51,785 nucleotides of DNA from JBBTCX01 sp964494205 (GCA_964494205.1 CAZBRD010000028.1:1-51785), one strand, 5' to 3'. Counted from the first letter of the stretch, positions 7,593 to 17,350 are shown. Program-made: numbers and translations. The notes: generated from the letters alone by a model not told the origin.

Positions 7593-8141
7593 CTATCGAA
7601 TCGGCCGCGTTACACCTAGTTCACTCGCGATGAGTTCAAAACCCAGTTCATCCCTGTATTTCTCCAGCATGCGCTCTTTACCGGCCAGTACGACTTTCTC
7701 CCACGATGACCGACGATCGTGTAATCGACGAATCAAGCTACGGGGGAGCGTATAGAATTCAGTCGGCGTCGCACCCGATGAGCCGTCGTTTCGACCGTAG
7801 AACTTCCCAATGTTTAGGAATACCACAACCAGGAAATCGAATGCGTTAATGCTACTGAACTTAATAGGAAATCCTCGATAACAATCGACCTGATAGCGAC
7901 TCTTCACCTGAATCCGAACTTGTGCGGACTCGCCTTTGCGAACACGATGTCTTGGATCGGGATGTATGCAGACCAAATCGTATCCTTCGTTCAACGGCGG
8001 GGCTTTGTACGTCAGGATATTTCGACGCATCAACTGTCCCATTACGAGATACTCTGCTGAAAGCGATACGACAGGTAAGCGAAGGAAAGATCGGCCTGCT
8101 GGTTTCTCACCATCAATTTCGATTGGCACGTTGTTCGGCAT
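7593..8141 (-). CDS. PD-(D/E)XK nuclease-like protein behind the type III R-M genes
   Basis: 182 aa. The stretch GYDLVCIHPDPRH, then RIQVKSRY, fits a PD-(D/E)XK core of the D...Q-x-K variant seen in DUF4365-like and intron-endonuclease-like proteins: an acidic residue after GY, then Gln-Val-Lys on the next strand. The gene starts 12 bases after the mod stop and is followed 3 bases later by another operon gene. It may be an accessory nuclease that complements or replaces the C-terminal nuclease of Res. The family match is by eye and is moderate. Confidence 0.6.
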   Translation of the reverse strand: MPNNVPIEIDGEKPAGRSFLRLPVVSLSAEYLVMGQLMRRNILTYKAPPLNEGYDLVCIHPDPRHRVRKGESAQVRIQVKSRYQVDCYRGFPIKFSSINAFDFLVVVFLNIGKFYGRNDGSSGATPTEFYTLPRSLIRRLHDRRSSWEKVVLAGKERMLEKYRDELGFELIASELGVTRPIR

Positions 8142-8153
8142 AATGCTGCTCTA

Positions 8154-10238
8154 TCATTCAACCTTAAACACCTTCATCACTTCATCTCCCAAGTGATTAA
8201 TCACTTTCACCGCGATGCGGCCGCTTTTGGGTTTTTCGAACGGGCGCGAGGTATCGCTGTTTAGTGTGGCCCAAGCGTCTTCGTTGATTTCGGCTTTCAG
8301 CGTTGTCTTCAGCGACTTGTAGGGATCGTTTGCGCCGAGGAAGTATGCGTGGCGGACGAAGAAGCTCTCTTCGTTGTAGTCGGTGTCGATGAACCAACAC
8401 GCGATGCCGTCGGCCCCGTCGCTGCGGACTTCGCCCGTGCTGGGGTGGAACACGTCCACGCCGTTGATCTTTACCTGCACCTTGCCACTGTCGGGTCCGC
8501 CTTTGACCGGAAGGATATCGATGTCCGGCTCGCCGAAGATGACGAACAGATTGCCCTTGCCGGTGTTCTTCAACGTGTCAGCCATGTGCAGGTCGGCGTT
8601 CATGCGGGCCTTGAGCACGTGGATGCGGCCGAGTTTGGTGAACTCGGATGCATGGGCTTCGTAGTTGAACGCGCAGGCGATGAGTACATCGAAGTCGGCG
8701 TCACCGGCTTCGCGGGCGGCGGTGACGAGGTCTTGGCGTTGGACTGTGCCGAACTCAGGGCCGACGAAGATGCCCGCGCGCTTTTCCTTGCCGGATTCGG
8801 TGTTGCCTTCCAAGTAGCGGCCTTCGGCGCAGATGTAGCGACCGGGCCACGGTGCGATTGATGTGAACGTGATCTTGTCTTCCTTTTGCGCCTGCTGGAC
8901 TCCGGCGGTCTTGAGGTTTTCTAGAATCATGCGGGAGAAGTCGGCTTCGTTGGCTGCTCCCTCACGGTCGCGGCCCTGAAGCGATACCGACCGGTTGGAA
9001 ACCGGTCCCACACTGTGTTGTTCCGACCGCGCGGCCTTGTTTGGATGAGCCGGGTCGAGCAGTTCGTCGTCAACGCCGACGCCTAGCATGCGGTGCGGCG
9101 ACAGGCTCTCGACCGTGAACGGTCCGGCCACGCGGACTTTTTTCTTGTCTTCGTACGGTTTGTCGTAGAGGAACTCGAACTCGGCCTTGGCGGCGATGGA
9201 GGCGTCGATTTCCTTCTGGCGCGCGATGCGTTGCTCCCACCATTGGGTGTGTAGTTTCTTTGCTTTGTCCGACCACTTCGCATCGGCCTCGCGCGGGATT
9301 TCCCACTCTTCCCACTTCTTGCTGAGCGCGACGCATAATTGTTCGCGGAGCGGTTCCAGCATCTGTTGATGCTTTTCCCAAATGACATCGATCTCCATAT
9401 TGTTGGCGATCGACTTGAGTGTGATATGCGGCACGCGCTCATAGACGAAGCCGTGGCGAATGTTGTTGCGAGTCGGGGCGTTCGACGGATCGGTTCGCGT
9501 GACCTCGGCTTCTTTGAGTCGGCCATCCTTACTATCCGCCAACAGATAGTACGAATAACGCGCGCCCATGATGCGTGCACGGGCTAATGCGAGTGCGACT
9601 CGCGAAGTGTCAATGGTGATCCACCGTCGGCCCCATTGCTCGGCAACGAAGGCGGTAGTGCCGGAGCCGCAAGTTGGATCAAGCACCAAGTCACCGGGAT
9701 CAGATGCGAGCAATAGGCAACGTTCGACAATGCTCGTTGAACTCTGAACAACGTAAACTTTCGGATCTGACCGACTCTGTACTGCGCCGCTAATATCGTT
9801 CCAGAGATTTCCTAGTGCGCCAAATCCAAAGTCGTTTTGAGACCGACGATAATTGAGCTTGCCACCTTTTGTGGAAACCAGTCGGTCCGCCTTCCCAATT
9901 CGCGTGAGTCCGATCTCTTTGGTCTTAAAGGTTCCCTTTCCAGGCCCATGTACCTGACCAAACCAGTGAAAACTCGTCACGTCGCCTGCGCCTGCAGGCC
10001 TACTGCTTGTAATGTTATCGAGGCGAAATCGAGAACCATCGAGATAACTGAGAGAGTACCGCGCTTCGGAATCTTCACTTCGAGCCATGAAGAGCGTATT
10101 TGCTTTTGTGTTGTCGCGGTTCTTTGCAAACCATAGGACGAAATCGCACGTCGAGCCAAGGAGTGTTGCACCTTCGCTTGTTGTTTTCCTCACAGTGATC
10201 TGACTAACAAAATTGCTCTGACCAAACACTTCATCCAT
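8154..10238 (-). CDS. mod: Type III DNA methyltransferase (Mod), C-terminal part, separated by frameshift
   Basis: 694-aa frame holding the SAM-binding motif LDPTCGSGTTAFV and the long target-recognition and C-terminal part of a beta-class N6-adenine or N4-cytosine methyltransferase. It begins MDEVFGQSNF, which in intact relatives follows directly on GDENVHR(V/L)R. Here that joint is broken: the upstream frame ends a few codons before. A single missing base near 10256 explains it, because the codons for HRLRDIMDEVFG are present in this frame. As it stands, this part lacks the DPPY motif and should not methylate alone. A sequencing error, a true mutation or programmed frameshifting remain possible. 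Confidence 0.85.
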   Translation of the reverse strand: MDEVFGQSNFVSQITVRKTTSEGATLLGSTCDFVLWFAKNRDNTKANTLFMARSEDSEARYSLSYLDGSRFRLDNITSSRPAGAGDVTSFHWFGQVHGPGKGTFKTKEIGLTRIGKADRLVSTKGGKLNYRRSQNDFGFGALGNLWNDISGAVQSRSDPKVYVVQSSTSIVERCLLLASDPGDLVLDPTCGSGTTAFVAEQWGRRWITIDTSRVALALARARIMGARYSYYLLADSKDGRLKEAEVTRTDPSNAPTRNNIRHGFVYERVPHITLKSIANNMEIDVIWEKHQQMLEPLREQLCVALSKKWEEWEIPREADAKWSDKAKKLHTQWWEQRIARQKEIDASIAAKAEFEFLYDKPYEDKKKVRVAGPFTVESLSPHRMLGVGVDDELLDPAHPNKAARSEQHSVGPVSNRSVSLQGRDREGAANEADFSRMILENLKTAGVQQAQKEDKITFTSIAPWPGRYICAEGRYLEGNTESGKEKRAGIFVGPEFGTVQRQDLVTAAREAGDADFDVLIACAFNYEAHASEFTKLGRIHVLKARMNADLHMADTLKNTGKGNLFVIFGEPDIDILPVKGGPDSGKVQVKINGVDVFHPSTGEVRSDGADGIACWFIDTDYNEESFFVRHAYFLGANDPYKSLKTTLKAEINEDAWATLNSDTSRPFEKPKSGRIAVKVINHLGDEVMKVFKVE

Positions 10239-11017
10239 TATGTCTCGTAGACGATGACATTCTCATCACCAATCTGCACAAAGATTGAACCCGTCTCTGT
10301 TAGCAAATCGCGTGCGATGGTAAGTCGGTCGCGTAGATACGTAAGGTAACTATGAATTCCATCACGCCATGTGTCGCGGAACGCTTTGACTTGTTCTGGC
10401 TCGCGCGTGATGTGATCGACGTTGCCATCCTTCACGTCGCGACTCGTCGTCGACCATTGGAAGTTCGAATTGAACTTGATGCCGTATGGCGGGTCGATGT
10501 AGATGCATTGCACCTGGCCGCGGAGGCCTTCGCGCTCGGCGAGGGAGGCCATGACGGCGAGCGAGTCGCCGAGGATCATGCGGTTCGACCAGTTCGCGTC
10601 GTGTTGATAGAACTCGGTCTTGGCGTCGCCCTCGGGAACGCCGTTGAAATCGGAGTACAAGTCGGCGAAGAGTAATGGTGCGGCGTCCTCTTCCTGCTTG
10701 CGCTCCTGGTCGCGCGTGCGACGAAGCAAGTCGTCGAGCAAGACCTTGGGGTGGACTTTCTCCTGGATGAACAGCGGCGGGGCCTGCACTATGAGGTCGG
10801 ACCAATCCTGCTCGTCCTTGCCGCGCCAAACGAGTTGCGGATCGAGGTCGCGATTGCGGCGTTCGTAGGCTACGCGGATGGGAGATTGATGCTCCTTGGC
10901 CATGACGGATTGAAACTCGGCGGTGGGAATGTGCTTGCGCGAGGCGTCGTCGTGGGTGAGTGTTTCGACGGTTTTGGTCGTTTGCTTCTTGCTCGCTGGT
11001 TTCTTGGCCTTCGACAT
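10238..11017 (-). CDS. mod: Type III DNA methyltransferase (Mod), N-terminal part, frameshifted
   Basis: 259 aa from the ATG at 11017, which lies 7 bases after the res stop and has AGGGA in front. A longer in-frame start at 11074 would overlap res. The catalytic motif IV DPPY is present in CIYIDPPYGIKF, and the frame continues to GSIFVQIGDENV before reading out into IVYET and a stop. Motif order (DPPY first, SAM motif later) marks the beta class typical of type III systems. With the next frame it would make a protein of about 960 residues, a normal size for this Mod subtype. Confidence 0.85.
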   Translation of the reverse strand: MSKAKKPASKKQTTKTVETLTHDDASRKHIPTAEFQSVMAKEHQSPIRVAYERRNRDLDPQLVWRGKDEQDWSDLIVQAPPLFIQEKVHPKVLLDDLLRRTRDQERKQEEDAAPLLFADLYSDFNGVPEGDAKTEFYQHDANWSNRMILGDSLAVMASLAEREGLRGQVQCIYIDPPYGIKFNSNFQWSTTSRDVKDGNVDHITREPEQVKAFRDTWRDGIHSYLTYLRDRLTIARDLLTETGSIFVQIGDENVIVYET

Positions 11018-11024
11018 TCTTGAA

Positions 11025-14000
11025 TTATCCCTGTGCAATGGGTTCGGTCGGATTGGATTGCATAACTTCGACAATCATGCGGTCGAAGTGCTCCTTCACC
11101 TTGCTCTCGAAGTCCGTGCCTATTTCGTACACGTCGCAAAATTCCGCAAACGCCCAGCGGCCATAGGTTCCGAGGTTGTTTACGCCCGGAATCCAATAGG
11201 CGTCCATCGTACCTTTCTTGTCCTTCGCATCTTCGCGGCGATAGCCTTTGATCTCAACGACAAGGTGAAGCAGGTTCGGTGAACCGTCAGGATGCGGTCC
11301 GTGGCCATCGTCGACGAGCACAATGAAGTCGGGTCGGTACTTTCGCGATTCCGATCCGTACCGATACGGTACTTCCAATCCGAGGTTGTGATTCTTCGCG
11401 TAGGCGCGAACTTTCGGATGCGCCTCGGCCACGCGGCAGAACTCGGCTTCCCAATCACTGTCGAGGATGATCCAGTTGATATGGCAACGGCGTGCGTCCG
11501 TCTGCCAGCGATCCGTCCTCGACGTGTTGAAACTGACAAAGGCTGTTGAACCGGTGGGGTTGTAGGGATCGAGAACGGCCTTGATGGGGTTTTCGCCTTC
11601 GAGCTTTTGGACGATGCCTCGCGTAATGCGCTCGCAGGCCATGTCCGCGAGTTCGAGGTATAGAAGTTGCGCGGGATATGTGCCGCCCTTGCAAGCAAGG
11701 TGGTTATCCAGCCAGTCGCGGGTGATTCGCTTGAGTTGGCCGAACAGGTGGAGCTTGGGTTCTTCGTTGTGGTCGCGCCACTTGGTCTCCAGCAAGCGCT
11801 GTGTAAGGCGATATAGGATAGTTGATTTGCGGGTATCGCGCGTGTGCGCGAGCGTGAGATCAACGCCCTCGCCAATGATGCCCTCGTTTCGCGTGATGGC
11901 GGGGCCGACAAGATCGGGGGTGAGCTCAAGCGTCGAATCGTCATCGAACGTGGCGCTCAGTTGTTCTTCAGGAAGTTCGACGCGATAGCCTTCGACGCGA
12001 GGGAAGCGAATTTCGCATTCGTCGCGGTCGGGACGGATGGCTTTGACATGCACCGTTTCGCGCGGCGGCTGTGGTGGTGCAACCACAGGCTGGCTCGTGA
12101 AATCGAACGGAATGCCAAGCACGTCGGCGTATTCAACGTTGAACAGTCCTTCTTCATTAAGGTCATACGATTGGCGGCGAAGGGCGCGGCCGATGACCTG
12201 CTCGCAGAGTAACTGCGTGCCGAAGGCTCGAACGCCAAGTACGTGCGTGACGGTGTTGGCGTCCCAACCCTCGGTGAGCATCGACACTGAGACGACGCAA
12301 CGGATGGATTCGCCGAGGCGATCTTTCTTGCCGACGGTGTTCATGACCTCGCGCAAGAGGTCTTGATCGGTCAGGTTCTCGGCCTGTCGCCGATCACCCG
12401 TGCGCTCGACGATCTCGCGACGGAAGCGTTCGATTTCATCTCCGGCCATCTCGCGGAAGTTCTTGTCGAGAGCGTCGCCGGATTCCAATTGCTCGCTGTC
12501 GATAAGGAGTGTGCGAGGGCGACCGAGAGCATTCCCCTGCTCGTCGAAATTGCTGAATAGCATGAGGCGGCCTGGCATGTAGCGACCGGCGCCGTCTTCG
12601 TTTTCGCGGATGAACCCGGAGACAAAGTCATAAATGAGCTTTGAGATGGCGGTGTTCTGGCAAACGATGATGAAACAGGGCGGAACTGCGATTCGTTCGC
12701 CTTCCCAAAGCTTGAACGTCTTTTCGTAGTGGCCATAAAGCGCTTCGAGAGCGGTTTGAAGCTCGACGGGAATCGACAGCGGATCGAGGGCGCCGCCTTT
12801 TCCGCGACCCTTCTTGGGCATGTTCTTGGCGATGTGTTTCCATAGTTCGCGAAACTTGGGAACTTCGCCCGTAGGAATGTTGTCGGCGACCGGTACGCGG
12901 GGAAGTTTGACGATACCGCATTCGATGGCGTCCATCAGCGAGAAGTCGCTCATCGTCCACGGGAAGAGCGTCCCCTCGGCATAGCCGGAGCCGCGAAGGA
13001 AGAACGGTGTCGCGGAGAGATCTATGACTCGCTGGAGACCGAGTTTGCGATTGACCGCTTCAATACCGGAAATCCAGAGGCGCGCAACTTCGCGGTTCTT
13101 TTCGGCTTCTTTGCGATCGTCGCCTTTGTACTCTTCGGCGTCGCCATCCTCTTCTTCGTCCTGCTTCTCGCGGTAGCAGTGATGAGCCTCGTCGTTAAGG
13201 ACCAAAACGCCTTTCATCCCCATCAGGTCGGGCATGACTCGCTGGAGCATCTGGCCTTCGGTTTCGAGCGTCTTGATCTCATCGCCTTCTCGGTTGACTC
13301 GACCTTCGAGCAGTGCCCGCCCACCAGCAGAGAGCTCCATCGTCTCGCGTAATTTGAACGCGTGATAGTTGGTAATGATGATCTTGGCTTTCTGTAAATC
13401 CGCGAGCATGTCATTGGGAACGAGTTCGCGGCTCTGATAGTAACTGTCCGGATCATTGGGTTGCAGCACGCGCAAGCGGTCGCGAATCGTCAGACCTGGC
13501 GTAACGACCAGAAAGCCGCGTGTGAATTTCTTGCTACCGGGACGCCGAACCGCATTGATCGTCTGCCACGCGATGAGCATGGCCATGACCGTTGTCTTGC
13601 CCGCACCGGTGGCGAGCTTGAGGGCTAAGCGCGCGAGACCGGGGTTGGCTTCCTCGCTGGCTGATGACAGGTAGTCGAGAATGACCTGCACGTCCTTCTC
13701 CTTCTTCGGCGCAACTTCGGCAAGCCAGATGACCGTCTCGATGGCTTCGACTTGGCAGAAGAAGGGTCGGATGTCGTTGAATTTGTGGTTACGCCAATGC
13801 TGAAGGAGGCGGGCGGTTTCCGGTGTAACGTCCCACTGCGCAGGGTTCGGGATTTGCCGCCAACGATCAACGCGTCGACGAACCTCGTTGATCATCGACA
13901 TCGTTTCGTATTGTTGCTTCGAGGTCGATAGCCCCGTGGCTTCATCAAAGATGATCTCTTGCTGGTCCTTTGTTGTTTTCCGCTTCTTGGGTTTCGGAAT

Positions 14001-14138
14001 CGGCGTGATGAACTCGGCGACTCGTCGAGTGTCGATGATTCGATTGGTTGGCTGACCACTTGGGTCAAGTTCCCAATGACGCGATGGACACTCGTATGGC
14101 GAGTTGAGGATTGGTTTTTCGAAGAACTGGTTGCTCAT
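11025..14138 (-). CDS. res: Type III restriction enzyme Res subunit (helicase-nuclease)
   Basis: 1037 aa. The SF2 helicase motifs are all visible: LATGAGKTT at 175-183 (Walker A), DEAH at 316-319, SAT at 375-377 and, further on, the QVIGRALRR motif VI. The C-terminal nuclease has the PD-(D/E)XK pattern RPDF with D937 and E962-I-K964. It is the first gene of a leftward operon with mod, a PD-(D/E)XK-like gene and a hypothetical gene. Together with an intact Mod it would cut unmodified foreign DNA after ATP-driven translocation. Because mod is frameshifted while res is intact, self-cutting must be avoided in some way; type III Res normally needs Mod for recognition. Confidence 0.92.
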   Translation of the reverse strand: MSNQFFEKPILNSPYECPSRHWELDPSGQPTNRIIDTRRVAEFITPIPKPKKRKTTKDQQEIIFDEATGLSTSKQQYETMSMINEVRRRVDRWRQIPNPAQWDVTPETARLLQHWRNHKFNDIRPFFCQVEAIETVIWLAEVAPKKEKDVQVILDYLSSASEEANPGLARLALKLATGAGKTTVMAMLIAWQTINAVRRPGSKKFTRGFLVVTPGLTIRDRLRVLQPNDPDSYYQSRELVPNDMLADLQKAKIIITNYHAFKLRETMELSAGGRALLEGRVNREGDEIKTLETEGQMLQRVMPDLMGMKGVLVLNDEAHHCYREKQDEEEDGDAEEYKGDDRKEAEKNREVARLWISGIEAVNRKLGLQRVIDLSATPFFLRGSGYAEGTLFPWTMSDFSLMDAIECGIVKLPRVPVADNIPTGEVPKFRELWKHIAKNMPKKGRGKGGALDPLSIPVELQTALEALYGHYEKTFKLWEGERIAVPPCFIIVCQNTAISKLIYDFVSGFIRENEDGAGRYMPGRLMLFSNFDEQGNALGRPRTLLIDSEQLESGDALDKNFREMAGDEIERFRREIVERTGDRRQAENLTDQDLLREVMNTVGKKDRLGESIRCVVSVSMLTEGWDANTVTHVLGVRAFGTQLLCEQVIGRALRRQSYDLNEEGLFNVEYADVLGIPFDFTSQPVVAPPQPPRETVHVKAIRPDRDECEIRFPRVEGYRVELPEEQLSATFDDDSTLELTPDLVGPAITRNEGIIGEGVDLTLAHTRDTRKSTILYRLTQRLLETKWRDHNEEPKLHLFGQLKRITRDWLDNHLACKGGTYPAQLLYLELADMACERITRGIVQKLEGENPIKAVLDPYNPTGSTAFVSFNTSRTDRWQTDARRCHINWIILDSDWEAEFCRVAEAHPKVRAYAKNHNLGLEVPYRYGSESRKYRPDFIVLVDDGHGPHPDGSPNLLHLVVEIKGYRREDAKDKKGTMDAYWIPGVNNLGTYGRWAFAEFCDVYEIGTDFESKVKEHFDRMIVEVMQSNPTEPIAQG

Positions 14139-14414
14139 GTTTGCAAGAGTGTCCGATGCGCCTCCGACCGACTATTGAGTCCAAACACGGCACAATTCTA
14201 GCGTGTGGATATTTTGATCTTGATCCGGCCCAGCGTCTGTAAAGTACCAATCGAATCGTCGGGAATGTTACGCGGTCTTATCTCTGCTCGCTAGCGTTTT
14301 GTAGGGTGAAGACTCTGGGTTAAGTCTCAACGAGGGAATTGCTCCCCGCTGTTTGGTAAGTTGAGCGACAAAAAACGGATCGTCGATTTGGCGAATCCAC
14401 CAAGTTCGAATGAT
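14139..14414. other. Divergent intergenic region between res and acetyltransferase
   Basis: About 275 bases without a convincing gene. It must contain the promoter of the leftward restriction operon and that of the rightward acetyltransferase. No strong hairpin or repeat was seen. Confidence 0.4.
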
Positions 14415-14900
14415 ATGTGTCTGATGAATAAGGTTACGATCGAACAAATCCCAATAGAAACTGGATCAAGCGTGATCGATTGGGTAGTGCGTTTGTTCTA
14501 CGAACTCGGGGAAGAAATGGACGACCTCGGATCGCTCAATGAAGAAAAAGTTCTAGCGGACTGGGAGATCAACCATGACCGTTTTCATGTGTTTGCGGCG
14601 AAAGACGAACACGGTGACCTAATTGGTTTGCTCACGCTCGCCGAGTCTTTTGCGATCTACGCGAACGGAAGTTATGGCATCATCAATGAGATGTACGTTT
14701 CGCCCGCCCATCGAGGCTTCGGAGTGGGCAAATTGCTCTTGAATGCTGCGAAAGAGTTCGGACGACAGAAAGACTGGACCCGAATAGAGGTTACCGCGCC
14801 AGAATCCCCGCGATGGGTGCGAACACAGCGGTTCTACGAGAAGCAGGGCTTTGTGTTCACCGGCCCCAAGTTGAAATTCCGTGTCGGATCAAAACCATGA
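14415..14900 (+). CDS. GNAT family N-acetyltransferase
   Basis: 161 aa from the ATG at 14415 (a second ATG follows at 14424). The acetyl-CoA site is VSPAHRGFGVGKLLLNAA, the classic R/Q-x-x-G-x-G/A loop. A final strand carries the typical ENxxA-like RFYEKQGFV ending. The substrate cannot be read from the sequence; many such enzymes acetylate small amines or antibiotics. The gene is a single transcription unit between the restriction operon and the RHS remnant. Confidence 0.88.
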   Translation: MCLMNKVTIEQIPIETGSSVIDWVVRLFYELGEEMDDLGSLNEEKVLADWEINHDRFHVFAAKDEHGDLIGLLTLAESFAIYANGSYGIINEMYVSPAHRGFGVGKLLLNAAKEFGRQKDWTRIEVTAPESPRWVRTQRFYEKQGFVFTGPKLKFRVGSKP

Positions 14901-15050
14901 AGCCAATGGATCGGAGCGCACCAGCGCAGCACCGAGATTAGTTTTCTCCTGCACCTCCACAAGAAGTACGCTAGAGGGAACCCAACGGTCCTCGAAATAA
15001 TTGGGGCGCGCAAGAGAGACAGTCTTGCTTGTACCCTGCACCATCTACAC

Positions 15051-15632
15051 TTAGTGACCGTTGCGATCGATCTGCAGGATGAACTCGTCGACGTCGTTCG
15101 TTCCGCAGACAGACTCACAATCGGTCCATGATTCATACATCGGGCCGGTGTAGATGGGCGCGTTCGGGTCCGGGCCGTAATCGCAGGGCTCCAGTGCATA
15201 AGTAATCGTTGGACCGATGTAGGCTTCTATCCACCGAGGGTCGCGCGTGCCGTCGAAACGCACCGGTTGCATCTCTTCGCAAGGAGGCGGAGGTGTCCCA
15301 TTGGTCAGCGGCTTACGAATGACGTCTTGAACACGGCGGATGCCGTCATAGTAGTAATCCTCGTACCGCAGCGCGGTAATGCCGTCAGTCTCGATGCGAT
15401 ACTTGCGGATGATTCTGCCGAGGCCGTCGTACACGTAGCGGAAGACCAGATCGCCGAGTTGACCGCCGTTGATGCTGCCTAACGTCGTTCCGCTTTCCAG
15501 ATCAAATTCAGCCGTGCCGATCTTGTTCACCTGCACCAAGCGGTTGAACCCGTCGTAATGATAGACGTGATGGCCGTCCGAGATGAGGTTCGGCACTTGT
15601 TCAACAGGAGAAACGACGCTACCTTCCTTTCC
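15051..15632 (-). pseudogene. RHS/YD-repeat protein remnant
   Basis: The frame reads YHYDGFNRLVQV, then FRYVYDGLGRIIRKY and YEDYYYDGIRRVQDVI, which are YD repeats of RHS-type proteins. No start codon, signal peptide or toxin core is present. The upstream end stops where the Cys-rich gene duplication begins, at about 15620; beyond it the frame only runs antisense through that gene. It looks like the C-terminal end of a once much longer polymorphic-toxin or surface protein. Confidence 0.7.
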
Positions 15633-15636
15633 TGCA

Positions 15637-16131
15637 ATGAATGGGGGATTGTTCAACCGCTTAGTGGCGATTGTAATTTGTACGACGATTTTGGTCGTTA
15701 CCACGGGGATTCCCTTGCCCATCAAAGGAGTCATTTCAGATGACCCTTTTCCGTGTCGAAATCATGGCTGCGGCTGCCTGAACGCTGAAATGTGCCGTAC
15801 CAATTGTTGTTGCGTAAAGCCACGCTCGTTGAAGAAACCTTCTTGTTGCTCGTTACCAATTCCGGCGAAGAAAAAGTCGGACGGCGATACTGGACAGGCG
15901 AAAACGACCGGACTCGTTATCGGTGCACTGGGATGTAAAGGCGTGCAGACTGCGTTGATCGCATTCGGAATTACCATTGTTCCGCCCACGTTGACCACAA
16001 ACAATTCGATTCCCGTAGCTTCGAATCCGCTCGCGCCAATCTTCGTTGATTCGACGGAACCACTTTGGAGCATTCAACCACCCTCTCCGCCACCTAAATT
16101 CATTTCAATAAACACTATTCAAATTGGTTAG
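15637..16131 (+). CDS. Small secreted Cys-rich protein, copy 1 (HGCGC motif)
   Basis: 164 aa from the ATG at 15637, chosen because similarity to copy 2 (18734-19204) starts at MNGGLFNR in both. The first 30 residues form a signal peptide (LVAIVICTTILVVTTGIPL). Next comes a Cys-dense segment, CRNHGCGCLNAEMC followed by NCCC, and about 12 residues later SCCS. This is followed by GLVIGALGCKGV and a Pro-rich tail. The clustered Cys and His look like a metal-binding or disulfide module. The position in front of the MbnP/MbnH pair, with copy 2 just behind the pair, suggests work on the same metal or redox substrate. No family with known function is recognised. Confidence 0.72.
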   Translation: MNGGLFNRLVAIVICTTILVVTTGIPLPIKGVISDDPFPCRNHGCGCLNAEMCRTNCCCVKPRSLKKPSCCSLPIPAKKKSDGDTGQAKTTGLVIGALGCKGVQTALIAFGITIVPPTLTTNNSIPVASNPLAPIFVDSTEPLWSIQPPSPPPKFISINTIQIG

Positions 16132-16336
16132 TTAAGCATCCGGAGCTTCCGCTCGTTGGTGGGCGGAATTGTCTCTTCGATTTGGTTTTTACCTATGCGC
16201 TTGCCTGGCGCGGCTGACGCGACGAGTTCGCGCTGAGCAATAGTGTCAGCGTCGCGAATTGCGGTGCGCAGCGAATTATTTCTATTGGTCAAGAATGAGA
16301 TTGTCACAACGAAAAGCAGTGGAAGGAGTAGCCTAA

Positions 16337-17344
16337 GTGAGTCAGTATTTTTCTAACGGTTCAAAGGTTTTACTAACAGTTTGCTTTGCTGGACTTCTTG
16401 CTGGATGCACTGGAACGCCCCCATCCGACGGGCAAAACGATAACAACATGAATGCCAACGATAACGTCGCAGATGAAATTCCCGACCCATCGACCTTTCG
16501 TCTCAAGTTTGCCGCTGCCTACCAAGGGACGCCGATCGGTTGTGGGGATCAAATTACGGGCATGGGGCCTGAAGGCACGGTTGAAGTCGAACTTAACGAC
16601 CTGCGCTTCTATGTAAGCAACATCAAGTTCTACGGCGAAGACGGACAAGAATTAGCGATGGAGCTGGATGAAAACGACTTCCAGTACAGTTCTGACGCAG
16701 GTTCAGTCGCCTTGGTCGATTTGACTGGAACGGATGCCGGAGCGTGCGCCGGCGAAGGCCTCAGCTTCCCCGAAGGCACTGCACGCACCAACGATGGCGT
16801 GACCGGAACCACCATCGTGGAAAATGTCCACGCCGTAAGCTTCGATGTCGCGATTCCCCAATCGCTCATGAAGGAAGTTCTGAACAGCCACACGGCTGAG
16901 GACGCGCCTTCGCCGCTTCGCGAGATGCATTGGTCTTGGGCATTTGCGTACCGATTCTTCGTTATGAACTTCACCATGACCGCCGGTGATACCCCTGGCG
17001 AGGGTTATGTCCACGTCGGCAGCACCGATTGCGGTGGAGACGGTGTCCGGGCCCTGACGGATAGGGACGAGTGCGGCCATCCAAATACGCCCTCCGTTAT
17101 GATCGAAGGCTTCAGCCTGAACAATGACACGGTGATGGTCGATATCGAAGCCATACTTGCCGGACTCGATTTTCAGGTGGACGCATTCAACGATGTCGAG
17201 GAACCAGTTGTCGTTCCCGGTGTGGCTTGCCATTCGAGCGTGGAGCAGCCGGATTGTATCAATGTGTTCGGCAATTTCGGAATCATCATCAGTAACGGTC
17301 AGTCTGCGCCGGAGCTAGACACTGTTTTCTCGAAGATGCCGTAG
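16337..17344 (+). CDS. MbnP-like copper-binding lipoprotein (AZL_007920/MXAN_0976 family)
   Basis: 335 aa with a GTG start at 16337; GGAAGGAG lies 8 bases upstream. The lipobox is LLAGC (Cys24), followed by a Gly/Asn/Asp-rich linker. Family features are LNDLRFYVSNIKFYG, MHWSWAFAYRFF and a late HVGSTDCGG...CGHPNTP region. In the characterised MbnP/MbnH pair of methanotrophs, MbnH converts a tryptophan of MbnP to kynurenine for copper binding; the Trp residues in MHWSW are candidates here. That extrapolation is inference. It is followed after 6 bases by the dihaem partner, the standard order for the family. Confidence 0.83.
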   Translation: MSQYFSNGSKVLLTVCFAGLLAGCTGTPPSDGQNDNNMNANDNVADEIPDPSTFRLKFAAAYQGTPIGCGDQITGMGPEGTVEVELNDLRFYVSNIKFYGEDGQELAMELDENDFQYSSDAGSVALVDLTGTDAGACAGEGLSFPEGTARTNDGVTGTTIVENVHAVSFDVAIPQSLMKEVLNSHTAEDAPSPLREMHWSWAFAYRFFVMNFTMTAGDTPGEGYVHVGSTDCGGDGVRALTDRDECGHPNTPSVMIEGFSLNNDTVMVDIEAILAGLDFQVDAFNDVEEPVVVPGVACHSSVEQPDCINVFGNFGIIISNGQSAPELDTVFSKMP

Positions 17345-17350
17345 GATCAT

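Noticed and set aside
15637..15734. Upstream extension of the RHS frame (MTPLMGKGIPVV...)
   Set aside because: A similar minus-strand frame exists opposite the second Cys-rich gene at 18616-18822, so it is an antisense shadow of the signal-peptide region.
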